A DNA stretch of 58,574 nt from Sphingomonadaceae bacterium (GTDB lineage Bacteria > Pseudomonadota > Alphaproteobacteria > Sphingomonadales > Sphingomonadaceae), in the NCBI GenBank assembly GCA_030147805.1, contig JASBUR010000052.1, positions 1-58,574 on the forward strand, read 5' to 3'. Position 1 is the first letter of the stretch. Each line of letters starts with the position of its first letter. The notes below the pieces were generated by a model. That model had not been told where the DNA came from. It worked only from the letters and a program-made list of their open reading frames with translations, and made no database searches. The translations under genes were made by a program, and so were the position numbers. Below, piece by piece: positions 8,708 to 17,153 of this stretch.

Positions 8708-9129
8708 CAGCCGGCCTTCGCGATCGGCGATCCGATCGACCAGCTGTGGCCAAAGGGATCCTTCACGACGCCGTAGCGGTCGCCCCAGAACTGGTCGGCG
8801 AGCGGCATGGTCACGGTCGCGCCGGCGGCGACGGCACGCTCGAACCAGCGGTCGGCATCGTCGACCTCGAGGTGGATCGTCACGCCGCTGGGCGCGCCCA
8901 TCGGGCCGCCGGTATATTCGGGGAAATCGTCGTGCATCATGATCGACCCGCCGTTGATGCGCATGTGGGCGTGCATCAGCCGCTTGCCGTCCTCCGCCGG
9001 CATGCGCATCGCCTCTTCGCCGCCGAACGCCGCGACGTAGAAATCGATCGCCTCGGCAGCGCGGCCATCGGGAATGCTGAGGTGCGGCGTGATGCCGGTG
9101 AGCGGGCCCTGTGCTTCGCGGTCGGTCAT
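8707..9129 (-). CDS. VOC/PhnB-like family protein
   Basis: 140 residues. The pattern is that of a VOC protein of the PhnB type: LTGITPHLSIPDGRAAEAIDF, AHMRINGGSIMMHDDFPEY, and WGDRYGVVKDPFGHSWSIG at the C-terminus, where F/W-G-D-R precedes the DPFGH motif. No ligand or reaction can be assigned. It lies 28 bases after the first gene of the operon and is coupled to the GST gene. Confidence 0.87.
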   Translation of the reverse strand: MTDREAQGPLTGITPHLSIPDGRAAEAIDFYVAAFGGEEAMRMPAEDGKRLMHAHMRINGGSIMMHDDFPEYTGGPMGAPSGVTIHLEVDDADRWFERAVAAGATVTMPLADQFWGDRYGVVKDPFGHSWSIGSPIAKAG

Positions 9130-9157
9130 GGCGGAGTCTCCCCAAAGAGTTGCCGGT

Positions 9158-9586
9158 TCAGGCGTCGATCGCCGACGCTCCCTGCTCGGCCATCGCCGAG
9201 TCCATCCACATTACCTCCCAGACGTGACCGTCCGGATCCTCGACGCTGCGCGAATACATCATCCCATAGTCCTGTGGCGCCGCCGCATCGGCGCGGCCGC
9301 CGGCGCGACCGGCGGTCTCGACGACCGCGTCGACCTCGGCCCGACTGTCGACCGAGATGCAGTTGAGCACCTGGCAGGTCGTCCTGGCGTCGGGGATCGC
9401 CTTGGGGGTGAACTGGCGGAACTTGTCGTGCGTCAGCAGCATGATGCCGATCGCGTCGGACAGCATCATCGCCGCCGCGGTGTCGTCGGTGAACTTGGGC
9501 TCGTTGGTGGTACCGAGCGCCTCGTAGAAGCGGCGCGACCGCGCCAGGTCCGCCACAGGCAGGTTCACGAAAATCATCCGGGCCAC
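9158..9586 (-). CDS. VOC-family glyoxalase-like protein, operon lead gene
   Basis: 142 residues from a GTG start. MIFVNLPVADLARSRRFYEALG opens a glyoxalase/bleomycin-resistance fold and VEDPDGHVWEVMWMD closes it. First gene of the six-gene minus-strand operon. A downstream in-frame ATG (residue 4) is an alternative start. It is divergent from the HxlR regulator, with only 63 bases between starts, so the regulator probably controls this operon. Confidence 0.87.
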   Translation of the reverse strand: MARMIFVNLPVADLARSRRFYEALGTTNEPKFTDDTAAAMMLSDAIGIMLLTHDKFRQFTPKAIPDARTTCQVLNCISVDSRAEVDAVVETAGRAGGRADAAAPQDYGMMYSRSVEDPDGHVWEVMWMDSAMAEQGASAIDA

Positions 9587-9612
9587 GCGGCTCTCCCCAA
9601 GCGAATCGTTGT

Positions 9613-9640
9613 TTGACGTTGATGCTCCCGGCAGTTATCA
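9613..9640 (+). promoter_or_regulatory. predicted promoter and operator of the HxlR gene
   Basis: TTGACG (9613-9618) and TTATCA (9635-9640) are spaced by 16 bases. A start of transcription some 6-7 bases beyond would leave almost no leader before the ATG at 9650. The interrupted inverted repeat TTGAT...ATCAA, inside an outer GTTG...CAAC, covers the same segment and is a candidate site for the HxlR protein, which would let it control both directions. Prediction by eye. Confidence 0.35.
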
Positions 9641-9649
9641 AAAGCAACA

Positions 9650-10351
9650 ATGCAGTTAGAAAAAATAACTAAGAAGGAAAATCCTGCGTCGCGGCGCTGG
9701 TACGAGGATGCCTGCGGCGCGGCGCACGCGCTCGACATCGTCGGCGAACGCTGGGCGCTGCTGGTGATGCGCGAGCTGATGCTCGGTCCCAAGCGCTTCA
9801 CCGATCTGCGCGCCAGCCTGCCGGGGATCAGCGCCAACGTGCTGACGCAGCGGCTCGAAGGGCTCGAGGCCAACGGCGTCCTGACCAAGCGCCGGCTTCC
9901 CCCGCCGGTGTCGGCGCAGGTCTATGAGCTGACGCCCTGGGGCTATGAGAGCGAGCCGATCTTCCAGACGCTCGGCCGCTGGGCGGCGCGGTCGCCGACG
10001 CACGATCCGAGCCTGCCGCTGACCGCCACCTCGCTGATGATGTCGTTCCGCACGATGATCGTTCGCGAACGCGCGGCCGGGATCGACGCGGTCATCGGCT
10101 TCCGCATCGGCAATGAGAGCTACCGCGTCCACGTCCATGACGGCGAGATCGACGCGGCGCGCGGCGCATTCGACGATGCGTCGCTGGTGTTCACGATGGA
10201 CGTCGGCGCGGTGATGGCGGGCGCGGTCTATGCGAACCAGCTCGCCGCACTGGAAGCCGCAGGGGCGCTGAGGATCGAGGGCGACCGGACGCTCGCCGAC
10301 CTGTTCGTCAGCCTGTTCGAACTCCCGCCAAAGGTCGGCCAGGACGCCTAG
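9650..10351 (+). CDS. HxlR-family transcriptional regulator with C-terminal SCP2-like region
   Basis: 233 residues. The winged helix-turn-helix (about 20-108) has the HxlR signature: CGAAHALDIVGERWALLVMRELMLGPKRFTDLRA, then ISANVLTQRLEGLEANGVL. The C-terminal 110 residues resemble the sterol-carrier-like ligand domain seen in some long HxlR proteins. Divergent from the detoxification-like operon, which it probably regulates. The A-rich first codons (MQLEKITKK) differ in base use from the rest. No strong Shine-Dalgarno is visible before 9650, consistent with a leaderless message. It ends tail to tail with the dihydroorotase-like gene, sharing CTAG. Confidence 0.88.
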   Translation: MQLEKITKKENPASRRWYEDACGAAHALDIVGERWALLVMRELMLGPKRFTDLRASLPGISANVLTQRLEGLEANGVLTKRRLPPPVSAQVYELTPWGYESEPIFQTLGRWAARSPTHDPSLPLTATSLMMSFRTMIVRERAAGIDAVIGFRIGNESYRVHVHDGEIDAARGAFDDASLVFTMDVGAVMAGAVYANQLAALEAAGALRIEGDRTLADLFVSLFELPPKVGQDA

Positions 10352-11574
10352 GCGCGGAAGATCTCGCCGCCCTTCACCGTCATGACCACGCGCCCCTGCA
10401 CCGGCATGCCATCGAACGGCGTGTTATCGGAGGAGGCGGCCATTTGGTCGGCATCGACGCGCCACGGGCCGGACGGATCGAAGAGGACGAGGTCGGCGGG
10501 CTCGCCGGGCGCGAGCCGGCCTCCCGGGAGTCCGAACAGCCGCGCGGGATTGCTGGTGAGCCGCGCGAGCAGCGCCGGCAGATCCATCCGCCCGTCGTGC
10601 ACCGGGGTCAACGCCAGCGCGAGCAAGGTCTCGGCGCCGACCATGCCGGGTGCGGCATCGGCGAAGGGAAGCCGCTTGTCCTCCTGGGTACGCGGGTCGT
10701 GACCCGAGGCGATGACGTCGATGGTACCGTCGACGAGGGCGTCGAGGATCGCCAGCCGATCGGTCTCGCCTCGGAGCGGCGGCGACAGCCGGGCAAAGCT
10801 GCGGTAGCCGAGCGTCGCCTGGTCGTTGAGCAGCATGTGCGCCGGCGTGACGCCGCAGGTGACGCGTACCCCGCGCGCCTTGGCGCGGCGGATGATGTCG
10901 AGGCTCTCCGCCGTCGTGACCTGGCGGATGTGCAGACGCGCGCCCGTTGCCGCGGCGAGCCGGACGTCGCGCGCGACCGCCAGCGCCTCGGCGAAGGCCG
11001 GCGCGGAAGGCAGCCCCAGCCGGGTCGCGAACTCGCCGGCGGTGGCCGCGGCATCGCCCGCCAGGCTGTGATCCTCGGCATGCGTCACCACCACGAGGTC
11101 GAACGCCGTCGCATATTGCATCAGCCGGTGCATGACCCCGCTGTCGGCGATCCAGCCACGCCCGGTAGCGACGCCGACGGCGCCCGCCAGCTTCATCAGG
11201 CCGATCTCAGCCAGTTCGGTGCCGCCGAGGCCGCGCGTCGCCGCGGCCAGCGGATGGACCCAGACGTGCGGCTTCCCGATCCGCTGCGCGCGCTCGACCA
11301 CGGCGGGATCGTCGAGCGGCGGCGACTGGTCGGGCATCAGCAGCACGCGCGCGATGCCGCCGGCGAGACAGGCGGCGGCGTCGGCCTTGAACACGCCGGC
11401 GTCGATCAGCGCCGGGGCGAGCACCTTGCTGCCGCAGTCGACCGTCTCCGCCCCCTGCGGGACCGGGCCGTCGATCGACAGGATCTGCCGATCCTCGACG
11501 ATCAGCGTGCCGGGGCGGTCGAGCCCGCTCTCGGGATCGATGAGCCGGGCGTTGGTGAAGGCGAGCGCGGTCAT
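10348..11574 (-). CDS. dihydroorotase-like protein, probably non-catalytic (PyrC'/PyrX type)
   Basis: 408 residues of the amidohydrolase fold. It starts four bases inside the end of pyrB (ATGA). Sequence matches dihydroorotases overall, for example [30 protein letters not shown] and [16 protein letters not shown]. The first metal-binding strand, normally DxHVHxR, reads DAGVF (about 58-62): both metal-binding His and the substrate Arg are absent. In Pseudomonas a similar pyrC' product is an inactive structural partner of aspartate transcarbamoylase, and I infer the same here. A catalytic pyrC should lie elsewhere. Stop codon shared with the HxlR gene through CTAG. Confidence 0.85.
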   Translation of the reverse strand: MTALAFTNARLIDPESGLDRPGTLIVEDRQILSIDGPVPQGAETVDCGSKVLAPALIDAGVFKADAAACLAGGIARVLLMPDQSPPLDDPAVVERAQRIGKPHVWVHPLAAATRGLGGTELAEIGLMKLAGAVGVATGRGWIADSGVMHRLMQYATAFDLVVVTHAEDHSLAGDAAATAGEFATRLGLPSAPAFAEALAVARDVRLAAATGARLHIRQVTTAESLDIIRRAKARGVRVTCGVTPAHMLLNDQATLGYRSFARLSPPLRGETDRLAILDALVDGTIDVIASGHDPRTQEDKRLPFADAAPGMVGAETLLALALTPVHDGRMDLPALLARLTSNPARLFGLPGGRLAPGEPADLVLFDPSGPWRVDADQMAASSDNTPFDGMPVQGRVVMTVKGGEIFRA

Positions 11575-12560
11575 GACCAGCCCTCCACCCCACGCCGGGC
11601 GCGCGTCAGCACGTCGAGGCAGGCCATGCGCACCGCGACGCCCATCTCGACCTGTTCGGTGATCGCCGAGCGGCTGATGTCGTCGGCGACGCGCGTGTCG
11701 ATCTCGACGCCGCGGTTCATCGGGCCCGGGTGCATGACCAGCACGTCGGGCTTGGCGGCGGCGAGCCGCTGTTCGGTGAGGCCGTAGAAGTGGAAATATT
11801 CGCGCGTCGACGGGAAATAGGCCCCCGACATGCGCTCGCGCTGCAGCCGCAGCATCATCACCACGTCGGCGCCGTCGAGGCCCTTGTCCATGTCGGTATA
11901 GACGTCGACGCCGAGGCGATCGGTATCCTCGCCGATCAAGGTCGGCGGCGCCACCGCGCGCACCTTGGCGCCGAGCGCCCCGAGCAGCTGGAAGTTCGAC
12001 CGCGCGACGCGGCTGTGCAGGATGTCGCCGCAGATCGCCACCGTCAGCCCGGCGATCCGCCCCTTGCGGCGGCGGATCGTCAGCGCATCGAGCAGCGCCT
12101 GCGTCGGATGCTCGTGGCGGCCGTCGCCGGCGTTGAGCACCGGGCAGCCGACCTTCTCGGCGATCAGCTGCACCGCCCCCGACGAATCGTGGCGGATGAC
12201 GATGACGTCGGGGTGCATCGCGTTCAAAGTCAGCGCGGTGTCGAGCAGCGTTTCGCCCTTCTTCACCGATGACTGGCTGACGCCCATGTTGACGACGTCG
12301 GCGCCGAGCCGCTTGCCGGCGATCTCGAACGACAGCAGCGTCCGCGTCGAATTTTCGAAGAAGGCGTTGATCTGCGTGAGGCCCCGCAGCCGCCCGTCGC
12401 TCTTGGCCGGCAGCCGGTTGAACTCGATCCAGCTCTCCGCCTCGTCGAGCAGAAAGCCGATCTCCCACGGCTGGAGACCTTCGATGCCGAGCAGATGCGG
12501 GTGCGGGAACGGGTGGACGCCAGCGGGAAGCGGGGTTCGTCCGGGTGCGTCAGGAGTCAT
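11571..12560 (-). CDS. pyrB: aspartate carbamoyltransferase catalytic chain
   Basis: Second step of pyrimidine synthesis, joining carbamoyl phosphate and aspartate. 329 residues with [13 protein letters not shown] (carbamoyl-phosphate loop STRT, 71-74), the [12 protein letters not shown] segment, and [14 protein letters not shown] near the C-terminus. Length is slightly above the 310 of the E. coli chain because of an N-terminal extension. Coupled by a 4-base overlap to the dihydroorotase-like gene, as in organisms where the two form a complex. The 190 bases between it and ruvX contain a repeat pair rather than a gene. Confidence 0.96.
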   Translation of the reverse strand: MTPDAPGRTPLPAGVHPFPHPHLLGIEGLQPWEIGFLLDEAESWIEFNRLPAKSDGRLRGLTQINAFFENSTRTLLSFEIAGKRLGADVVNMGVSQSSVKKGETLLDTALTLNAMHPDVIVIRHDSSGAVQLIAEKVGCPVLNAGDGRHEHPTQALLDALTIRRRKGRIAGLTVAICGDILHSRVARSNFQLLGALGAKVRAVAPPTLIGEDTDRLGVDVYTDMDKGLDGADVVMMLRLQRERMSGAYFPSTREYFHFYGLTEQRLAAAKPDVLVMHPGPMNRGVEIDTRVADDISRSAITEQVEMGVAVRMACLDVLTRARRGVEGWS

Positions 12561-12613
12561 TAAAGGCGCTGTCTAGCGCGCGCGGACGGGGAGGGGAAGG
12601 GCGCGCGATCAAA

Positions 12614-12743
12614 CCCTCGCCCCGCCGGGGAGAGGGAGGGGCCCATGCGCAGCATGGGAGGGAGAGGGGGCGGGCGTTCGGGAAAGTGGCTCGCGCTTTG
12701 CGCTCGTCCCCCTCTCCCAACCCTCTCCCCGTTGGGGCGAGGG
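12614..12743. repeat. inverted pair of 23-bp REP-like palindromes
   Basis: A 23-base element at 12614-12636 (CCCTCGCCCC, gcc, GGGGAGAGGG) recurs inverted at 12721-12743 (CCCTCTCCCC, gtt, GGGGCGAGGG). Each is itself an imperfect palindrome, and the pair differs only in the central three bases. G-rich and C-rich stretches of the same kind fill the space between, so the whole could fold into a long hairpin. It fills most of the ruvX-pyrB gap. Such sequences resemble REP elements of proteobacteria; no associated transposase is nearby. Confidence 0.75.
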
Positions 12744-12750
12744 CTTTTGG

Positions 12751-13221
12751 CTATCGCGGCAGATAGGCCAGCGCGTCGATCGCGCCCTGCAGGATATGCG
12801 CCGCGGCCAGCTTGTCGACGAGGTCGGCCCGCCTTGCGCGGCTCAGATCGGCATCGATCATCGCGCGTTCGACCGCCTGCGTCGACCAGCGCTCGTCCCA
12901 CAGCAGGATCGGCAGGCCGAGCGGCGCGTCGACGTTGCGCGCGAAGGCCCGCGTCGACTGGGTGCGCGGGCTGTCGCGGCCGTCCATGCTCAGCGGCAGG
13001 CCCATCACCAGCCCCTTGACGCCTTCCTTCACGACGAAGCGCTTCAGCAGCTCGAGATCGGCGGTGAACTTGGTCCGCCGGATCGTTTCGGCGGGCGAGG
13101 CGAACGACCAGCCGGCGTCGCAGAGCGCAAGGCCGATCGTCTTGGTGCCGACGTCGAGCCCCGCCAGCCGGCCGCCGCCGGGGAGCGCGGCGCCGAAGAC
13201 GGCGGTGTCGAGGGTGATCAC
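12751..13221 (-). CDS. ruvX: Holliday junction resolvase-like YqgF/RuvX
   Basis: 156 residues with the RNase H-like core: [18 protein letters not shown] (catalytic-type Asp near residue 23), [19 protein letters not shown] and [14 protein letters not shown], ending [15 protein letters not shown] (final acidic residue). The family is linked to pre-16S rRNA 5' maturation in E. coli and to junction resolution. The start overlaps the stop of the DUF3089 gene by 4 bases, so the two are cotranscribed. Confidence 0.93.
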   Translation of the reverse strand: MITLDTAVFGAALPGGGRLAGLDVGTKTIGLALCDAGWSFASPAETIRRTKFTADLELLKRFVVKEGVKGLVMGLPLSMDGRDSPRTQSTRAFARNVDAPLGLPILLWDERWSTQAVERAMIDADLSRARRADLVDKLAAAHILQGAIDALAYLPR

Positions 13222-14345
13222 TCGGCGTCGGACTGCGTCGCCGCCACCCAGCCGTTCAGCCGCGCTTCGGCATCGGCGCGCAGATTGGCCCAGAACAGCG
13301 GGTAGTCGTAGACGTGATAATTATTGCCGGGCAGCACATATTTGTCGAAGCCCTCGGGCGGCTCGCCGATCAGCAGGAAGCCGCGCGCATCGCAGCGCGC
13401 CGGTACGCGCTCGGGTGCCAGCGTGGCGTCCTCGAGGCTGCCGTTGGGCACCAGCGCGCCCATGTTGGCCGTGGCCGGCGCATTGCCGGGCCGGCCGAGC
13501 AGCGGGTTGGTGCAGACCATCTTCGTGCCCTGGCGCGGCGTGCCGGCGTAGCCCGGCGTCGCGTCGTAAACCTCGAGAATCTGCGTCGGCTCGGCGGGTT
13601 CGGCGAAGCTCTGCCAGCTCAGCAGGCAGCCCGGCTGTCCCATCGCCGCGCAGGGCGGCAGCCCGAGCGCCGGCACGTCGGCGGTCGTCGAGACGGGCCA
13701 GCCGACGGCATAGGCCGCGACGATGCGCGCCGCGATCGGCTTGCCCGCCACGCGGTCCTGCAGCAGCCGCAGCAGGTGCAGCGCGCCCTGGCTGTGGCCG
13801 GCAAGAATGATCGGCCGGTCGGCGGGGACCGCCTGCACGAAGCTGTCGAAAGCGCGCAGCACGTCGGCATAGGCGAAGTCGAGCGCGCGCCCGGCGTCGG
13901 CCTTGTCGGTGAGGAAGGCACCGAAGGTCGCCTGCCGGTAGCGCGGCGCCCAGACGTCGGCGATGCCGTTGAATACGGTCGCCTGGCTTTTCAAGAAGAT
14001 GCCGAGCCGGTCGTTGGTCGCGGCATCGTCGAGCGGGGCGTTCCAGCGGTCGCGGCTGAGATAGGCGGTCGGGGTGATGTAGAAGGCGACGGCACCGGGG
14101 CGCGGCGCCGCCTGATAGCCGTCGGGCGCCCATTTCGCCGGGTTGGCGGCGAGGCCGGGATGCGCCAGCCAGCCGCCGGCGTTGCCATAGACCGGGTCGG
14201 GCGCCTTTTCGCTGTCGGCGAAGGTCACGCTCGGCACCATCGCCACGCGCATGATCTGCGGTCCGAACAGCCGGTAGATGAACGCCCCGGCGATGACGAT
14301 CATGATGATGATCGCGATGACCCACAGGAACCGACGTGCCGCCAT
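13218..14345 (-). CDS. DUF3089 alpha/beta-hydrolase, membrane-anchored
   Basis: 375 residues. A hydrophobic segment (about 6-25) near the N-terminus probably anchors it in the inner membrane with the rest in the periplasm. [21 protein letters not shown] and the nucleophile elbow GHSQGALH (Ser near residue 185) are DUF3089 features. The family is assumed to be lipases or esterases, without a defined substrate. I chose the ATG at 14345 because AAGG lies just upstream; a start 30 bases earlier is possible. Overlaps ruvX by 4 bases. Confidence 0.85.
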   Translation of the reverse strand: MAARRFLWVIAIIIMIVIAGAFIYRLFGPQIMRVAMVPSVTFADSEKAPDPVYGNAGGWLAHPGLAANPAKWAPDGYQAAPRPGAVAFYITPTAYLSRDRWNAPLDDAATNDRLGIFLKSQATVFNGIADVWAPRYRQATFGAFLTDKADAGRALDFAYADVLRAFDSFVQAVPADRPIILAGHSQGALHLLRLLQDRVAGKPIAARIVAAYAVGWPVSTTADVPALGLPPCAAMGQPGCLLSWQSFAEPAEPTQILEVYDATPGYAGTPRQGTKMVCTNPLLGRPGNAPATANMGALVPNGSLEDATLAPERVPARCDARGFLLIGEPPEGFDKYVLPGNNYHVYDYPLFWANLRADAEARLNGWVAATQSDAE

Positions 14346-14407
14346 TGACCTTGCCTCCGCTTGCGCGCGGGGCATAGCATGGCCGCATCGGGAGCGGGAG
14401 AAGCTTG

Positions 14408-16108
14408 ATGGGCGGTCGGTTCAGGGTGGGATGTGCGCTGGTGGCGCTCGGCATCGCGGGCGCGGCGGGTGCGCAGCCGGCGGCGCCCTACGACGTCGTC
14501 ATCAAGGGCGGCACCATCTACGACGGTTCGGGTGGCGCGCCCTATGTCGGCGACGTGGCGATCGAAGGCGACCGGATCGTCGCGGTCGGCGGCAGCGCGA
14601 AGGGCGAGCGCGAGATCGACGCCACCGGCCTCGCGGTGGCGCCGGGCTTCATCAACATGCTGAGCTGGGCGACCGAATCGCTGATCGAGGACGGCACCGC
14701 GCAGGCCGACATCCGCCAGGGCGTGACGCTCGAGGTGATGGGCGAGGGCTGGTCGATGGGCCCGCTCAGCCCCGAGATGAAGGCGCTCGCGCCGCAGCGG
14801 CAGGGCGACATCAAGTACAAGGTCGAGTGGACGACGCTCGGCGACTATCTCGATTTCCTCGCGAAGAAGGGCATCTCGCCCAACGTCGCCTCGTTCGTCG
14901 GCGCGACGACGGTGCGCGTCCACGAGCTCGGCGAGCGCGACGTCGACCCGACGCCGGCGCAGCTCGACCGGATGCGCGCGCTGGTCCGGCAGGCGATGAA
15001 CGAGGGCGCGATGGGCGTCGGCTCGTCGCTGATCTACGCGCCGGCCTTCTATGCCGAGACGCCCGAGCTGGTGGCGCTGATGCAGGAAGCCGGCAAGTGC
15101 GGCGGCATGTACATCAGCCACATGCGCAACGAGGGCGACCATATCCAGAAGGCGATCGACGAGCTGATCACCATCGCGCGCGAGTCGAAGGCGCCGGCGG
15201 AAATCTATCATTTGAAGCTCGCCGGCCAGAACAATTGGGGCAAGCTCGATGCGGTGATCGCGCAGGTCGAGAAGGCGCGGAGCGAGGGCATCCGCGTCAC
15301 CGCTGACATGTACACCTATACGGCCGGCGCCACCGGCCTCGACGCCTCGATGCCGCTCTGGGTGCAGGACGGCGGGCTCGAGAAATGGATCGAGCGGCTG
15401 AAGGACCCGGCGACGCGCGCGCGGGTGCTCGCCGAGATGCGCAAACCCGGCCAGGACTGGGAAAATCTGATGCTGCAGGCCGGGTCGCCCGAGAAGGTGA
15501 TTCTCATCGCCTTCAAGAACCCGGCGCTGAAGAAATATACCGGCAAGACGCTCGCCGAGGTGTCGAAGGAACGCGGCACCTCGCCCGAGGACACCGCGAT
15601 CGATCTGGTGATCGAGGACGGCAGCCGCGTCGGCACCGCCTATTTCCTGATGGACGAGGCCAACGTCCGCCGCCAGGTCGGCCTGCCGTGGATGAGCTTC
15701 GGCTCGGACGAGGAAGCGCCCGCCACCGACGGCGTCTTCACCCAGTACAACAACCACCCGCGCGCCTTCGGCAATTTCGCGCGCGTGCTCGGCAAATATG
15801 TCCGCGAGGACAAGGCGGCGACCCTGCCCGATGCCATCCGCCGGCTGAGCGCCTTCCCGGCCGAGAACCTCGGCATCAAGGACCGTGGCTCGCTGAAGAA
15901 GGGCCATTTCGCCGATGTGGTAGTGTTCGATCCAGCGACGATCGCCGACCATTCGACCTTCCAGGACACCCGCCGCTATGCGACCGGCATGCGCGATGTT
16001 TTCGTCAATGGCGTGCAGGTGCTCAAGGACGGCGAGCATACCGGGGCGAAGCCGGGACGGGTGGTGCGCGGGCCGGGGACGGGGCGGTGCGGGCAGATTC
16101 TCGATTGA
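14408..16108 (+). CDS. D-aminoacylase-family amidohydrolase with altered metal site
   Basis: 566 residues with a signal peptide (about 1-22, ending GAAGAQ), so secreted or periplasmic. Family features are YDVVIKGGTIYDGSG at the start, the central barrel, SHMRNEG and IYHLK (two metal His), GSDEEAP (catalytic Asp region) and a C-terminal KKGHFADVVVFDP strand. The first-strand HxH of D-aminoacylases is missing: the segment reads FINMLSWATES (81-91). The bridging Cys position reads VMGEGWS. Either it is a divergent single-metal enzyme or it has lost deacylase activity. The ATG at 14408 follows GGGAG. It overlaps the next start by one base. Confidence 0.82.
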   Translation: MGGRFRVGCALVALGIAGAAGAQPAAPYDVVIKGGTIYDGSGGAPYVGDVAIEGDRIVAVGGSAKGEREIDATGLAVAPGFINMLSWATESLIEDGTAQADIRQGVTLEVMGEGWSMGPLSPEMKALAPQRQGDIKYKVEWTTLGDYLDFLAKKGISPNVASFVGATTVRVHELGERDVDPTPAQLDRMRALVRQAMNEGAMGVGSSLIYAPAFYAETPELVALMQEAGKCGGMYISHMRNEGDHIQKAIDELITIARESKAPAEIYHLKLAGQNNWGKLDAVIAQVEKARSEGIRVTADMYTYTAGATGLDASMPLWVQDGGLEKWIERLKDPATRARVLAEMRKPGQDWENLMLQAGSPEKVILIAFKNPALKKYTGKTLAEVSKERGTSPEDTAIDLVIEDGSRVGTAYFLMDEANVRRQVGLPWMSFGSDEEAPATDGVFTQYNNHPRAFGNFARVLGKYVREDKAATLPDAIRRLSAFPAENLGIKDRGSLKKGHFADVVVFDPATIADHSTFQDTRRYATGMRDVFVNGVQVLKDGEHTGAKPGRVVRGPGTGRCGQILD

Positions 16109-16563
16109 TGACGAAGCTGCGTTCGACGAACGGTAAGAGCGAGCCCCTCTTGAAAGACCTGGAAGGCCCAGATGTCTTCACGGTCGATGCGGAAACTGAG
16201 GCGCGGGATTTACGAGACGTGTCAGAGACGGCGCGGATCTGGGTTTGGATCGTACCGATAGCGGTCGTCCAGCTCGCGCTAATCTACGCGCTTGCCGATT
16301 CCGTTTTCGACTTCGAGATTCCTGCTTATGTTCACGTCAGCGGCATCGCCAGCTGGTTATGGGTGAATGGCGCCGCAGTAGGATTGGCCGTGTGGTTCTG
16401 GAAAAAGGGCCGCGTACCGATAGTGGCCGGCAAATGGCTCCGAGGGCGTCGTGTCCGCTGGCTGATCCTGGCTTGGTTGGGGGCGTCGCTAGCTTGGTTT
16501 GTCCTGCCTGCGGTGCTCAGTGATGCGTGGGACATGGTCATGACGCAGCTGAGCAATTGGTAA
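16108..16563 (+). CDS. small integral membrane protein, unknown
   Basis: 151 residues, starting at an ATG overlapping the stop of the amidohydrolase (TGATG). About 35 soluble residues are followed by three hydrophobic segments (around 42-62, 70-92 and 112-132). No family was recognised. G+C is visibly lower and codon use less biased than in all neighbours, suggesting recent arrival or a young gene. The 176 bases to gatC contain only a promoter-like sequence. Function cannot be assigned. Confidence 0.65.
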   Translation: MTKLRSTNGKSEPLLKDLEGPDVFTVDAETEARDLRDVSETARIWVWIVPIAVVQLALIYALADSVFDFEIPAYVHVSGIASWLWVNGAAVGLAVWFWKKGRVPIVAGKWLRGRRVRWLILAWLGASLAWFVLPAVLSDAWDMVMTQLSNW

Positions 16564-16682
16564 ACACCGCATTTCGTCATCTTGCCATTCGGTTCGACGA
16601 GGCGCCGACGTCGTCAATGGGTCGAGAGCGGGCGTCCATCACACCTGCTTTACCGGTTCTGTTGCGCCGATGATCGCTCTGC

Positions 16683-16711
16683 TTGCCGCGCTGCGACGCA
16701 GCATGCTAATC
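16683..16711 (+). promoter_or_regulatory. possible gatC promoter
   Basis: TTGCCG (16683-16688) and CTAATC (16706-16711) with a 17-base spacer, about 30 bases before gatC. Weak match to a -35/-10 pair, predicted by eye. Confidence 0.3.
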
Positions 16712-16739
16712 GCCCGGCCTTCCAGTTCGGGGAATTCGA

Positions 16740-17027
16740 ATGTCGGTCGACGCCGCCACCGTCAAACGCATCGCGCATCTCGCGCGGATCAAGCTCGAGG
16801 AACATGAGGTCGCGCCCTTGGAGCGCGAACTCAACGGCATCCTGAGCTGGATCGAGCAATTGGGCGAGGTCGACACCGACGGCGTCGAGCCGATGACCGC
16901 CGTCATCCCCAACAAGCTGCGCTGGCGCGAGGATGTCGTCACCGACGGCGGCTATCCGGAGGCGGTGCTCGCCAACGCGCCGCAGGGCGAGTTTGGCTTC
17001 TTCGCCGTGCCGAAGGTGATCGAATAG
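16740..17027 (+). CDS. gatC: Asp/Glu-tRNA amidotransferase subunit C
   Basis: 95 residues beginning [19 protein letters not shown], with [22 protein letters not shown] and [12 protein letters not shown], the standard GatC pattern. GatC wraps around and stabilises GatA in the GatCAB complex, which converts Glu-tRNA(Gln) and/or Asp-tRNA(Asn) to the amide form. It leads a gatC-gatA-gatB group, but 470 bases of repeats and a broken GIY-YIG gene separate it from gatA. Confidence 0.95.
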   Translation: MSVDAATVKRIAHLARIKLEEHEVAPLERELNGILSWIEQLGEVDTDGVEPMTAVIPNKLRWREDVVTDGGYPEAVLANAPQGEFGFFAVPKVIE

Positions 17028-17036
17028 ACCCCTAAT

Positions 17037-17138
17037 CGTCATCCCCGCGAAGGCGGGCACCCAGCACGTTGAAAGGCGCCAGCGGTAGCTGGCATGTTCT
17101 TCGTGGTGGACTGGGTCCCCGCCTTCGCGAGGATGACG
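17037..17138. repeat. inverted pair of 28-bp palindromic repeats (left of GIY-YIG gene)
   Basis: Arm 17037-17064 starts CGTCATCCCCGCGAAGGCGG and ends CACCCAG. Its inverted partner is 17111-17138, starting CTGGGTCCCCGCCTTCGCGA. The 46-base spacer has further self-complementary stretches (gccagcggtagctggc). The same family occurs singly at 17459-17486 and as inverted pairs at 45818-45928 and 54376-54551. Non-coding and likely able to fold as a long hairpin in the gat transcript. Confidence 0.85.
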
Positions 17139-17153
17139 AGGGGGGTGGTCCTA

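Noticed and set aside
9158..10351. The VOC/HxlR region as a biosynthetic gene cluster
   Set aside because: No synthase, transporter or tailoring enzyme accompanies the small proteins; a detoxification-type operon is simpler.
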